NCBI RefSeq assembly: GCF_945952095.1
Contig: NZ_CAMFHL010000043.1
Location: forward strand, 1-41,265
Length of the DNA: 41,265 nt
Direction: 5' to 3'
Source: an uncultured Arsenicibacter sp.
GTDB taxonomy: Bacteria > Bacteroidota > Bacteroidia > Cytophagales > Spirosomataceae
Part shown: piece by piece, positions 41,247-41,265 of the stretch
How positions within the stretch are numbered: the first letter of the stretch is position 1
Layout: the number at the start of each line of letters is the position of its first letter
Notes under the pieces: model-generated
Told to the model about the DNA's origin: nothing
The model's input: only the letters and a program-made list of their open reading frames with translations
The model's database searches: none
Position numbers and translations under genes: made by a program

Positions 41247-41265
41247 AATCAATGCAATGGCCGAC

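Overview
The window looks like chromosomal DNA of a Bacteroidota member, most likely a Cytophagales of the Spirosoma type (lineage is an inference). The signs are: Rho with a long disordered insert; type IX secretion (T9SS) components and cargo; the linked set bamD-rpoZ-coaBC-porD-recN; CoaX followed by an outer-membrane protein and LptC; DUF2911 and FAS1 proteins; almost no Shine-Dalgarno sites; and several promoters fitting the Bacteroidota consensus TTG-N19-21-TAnnTTTG. I saw no rRNA, tRNA, insertion sequence, prophage or CRISPR array.

Layout. 1-4342 (minus strand): a cut-off OmpA-like gene, rho with its own promoter and a leader of about 300 nt, and an MscS-type channel. 4607-7268 (plus): coaX, a beta-barrel protein and lptC, ending in a shared bidirectional terminator. 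7325-14093 (minus): cytochrome c, SCO and a small lipoprotein, then recN, porD, coaBC, rpoZ and bamD. 14262-16823 (minus): a small T9SS-tailed protein and an OstA/LptA-like protein. 16967-20737 (plus): tilS and a PorE-like TPR/propeller/OmpA protein. 20738-25203: a structured stretch with an orphan small ORF, a TPMT-family methyltransferase followed by a 24-codon hydrophobic ORF, an AT-rich beta-helix surface protein, and an SDR oxidoreductase. 25416-27220: a 41-residue membrane peptide overlapping a sodium:solute symporter. 27275-29877: DUF2911, Nudix, an unknown secreted protein and a macrodomain protein. 29992-32450: two related exported proteins, a membrane-anchored winged-helix regulator and a pentapeptide-repeat protein. 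32454-36830: a T9SS subtilase with a lipoprotein, DUF3050, a two-domain Fe-S protein and a divergent peptide deformylase. 36952-41195: a two-domain FAS1 lipoprotein, two 66-bp direct repeats, and polA.

Functional themes. Envelope building and export recur: BamD, LptC, OstA-like, PorD, PorE-like and T9SS cargo. Core information processing (Rho, omega subunit, RecN, TilS, Pol I) and CoA synthesis (CoaX, CoaBC) are interleaved with it. The best candidates for something little described are the membrane-spanning one-component regulator cluster at 29992-32450 and the miniprotein/symporter pair at 25416-27220. All functional calls come from reading motifs by eye. No database search or folding program was run.
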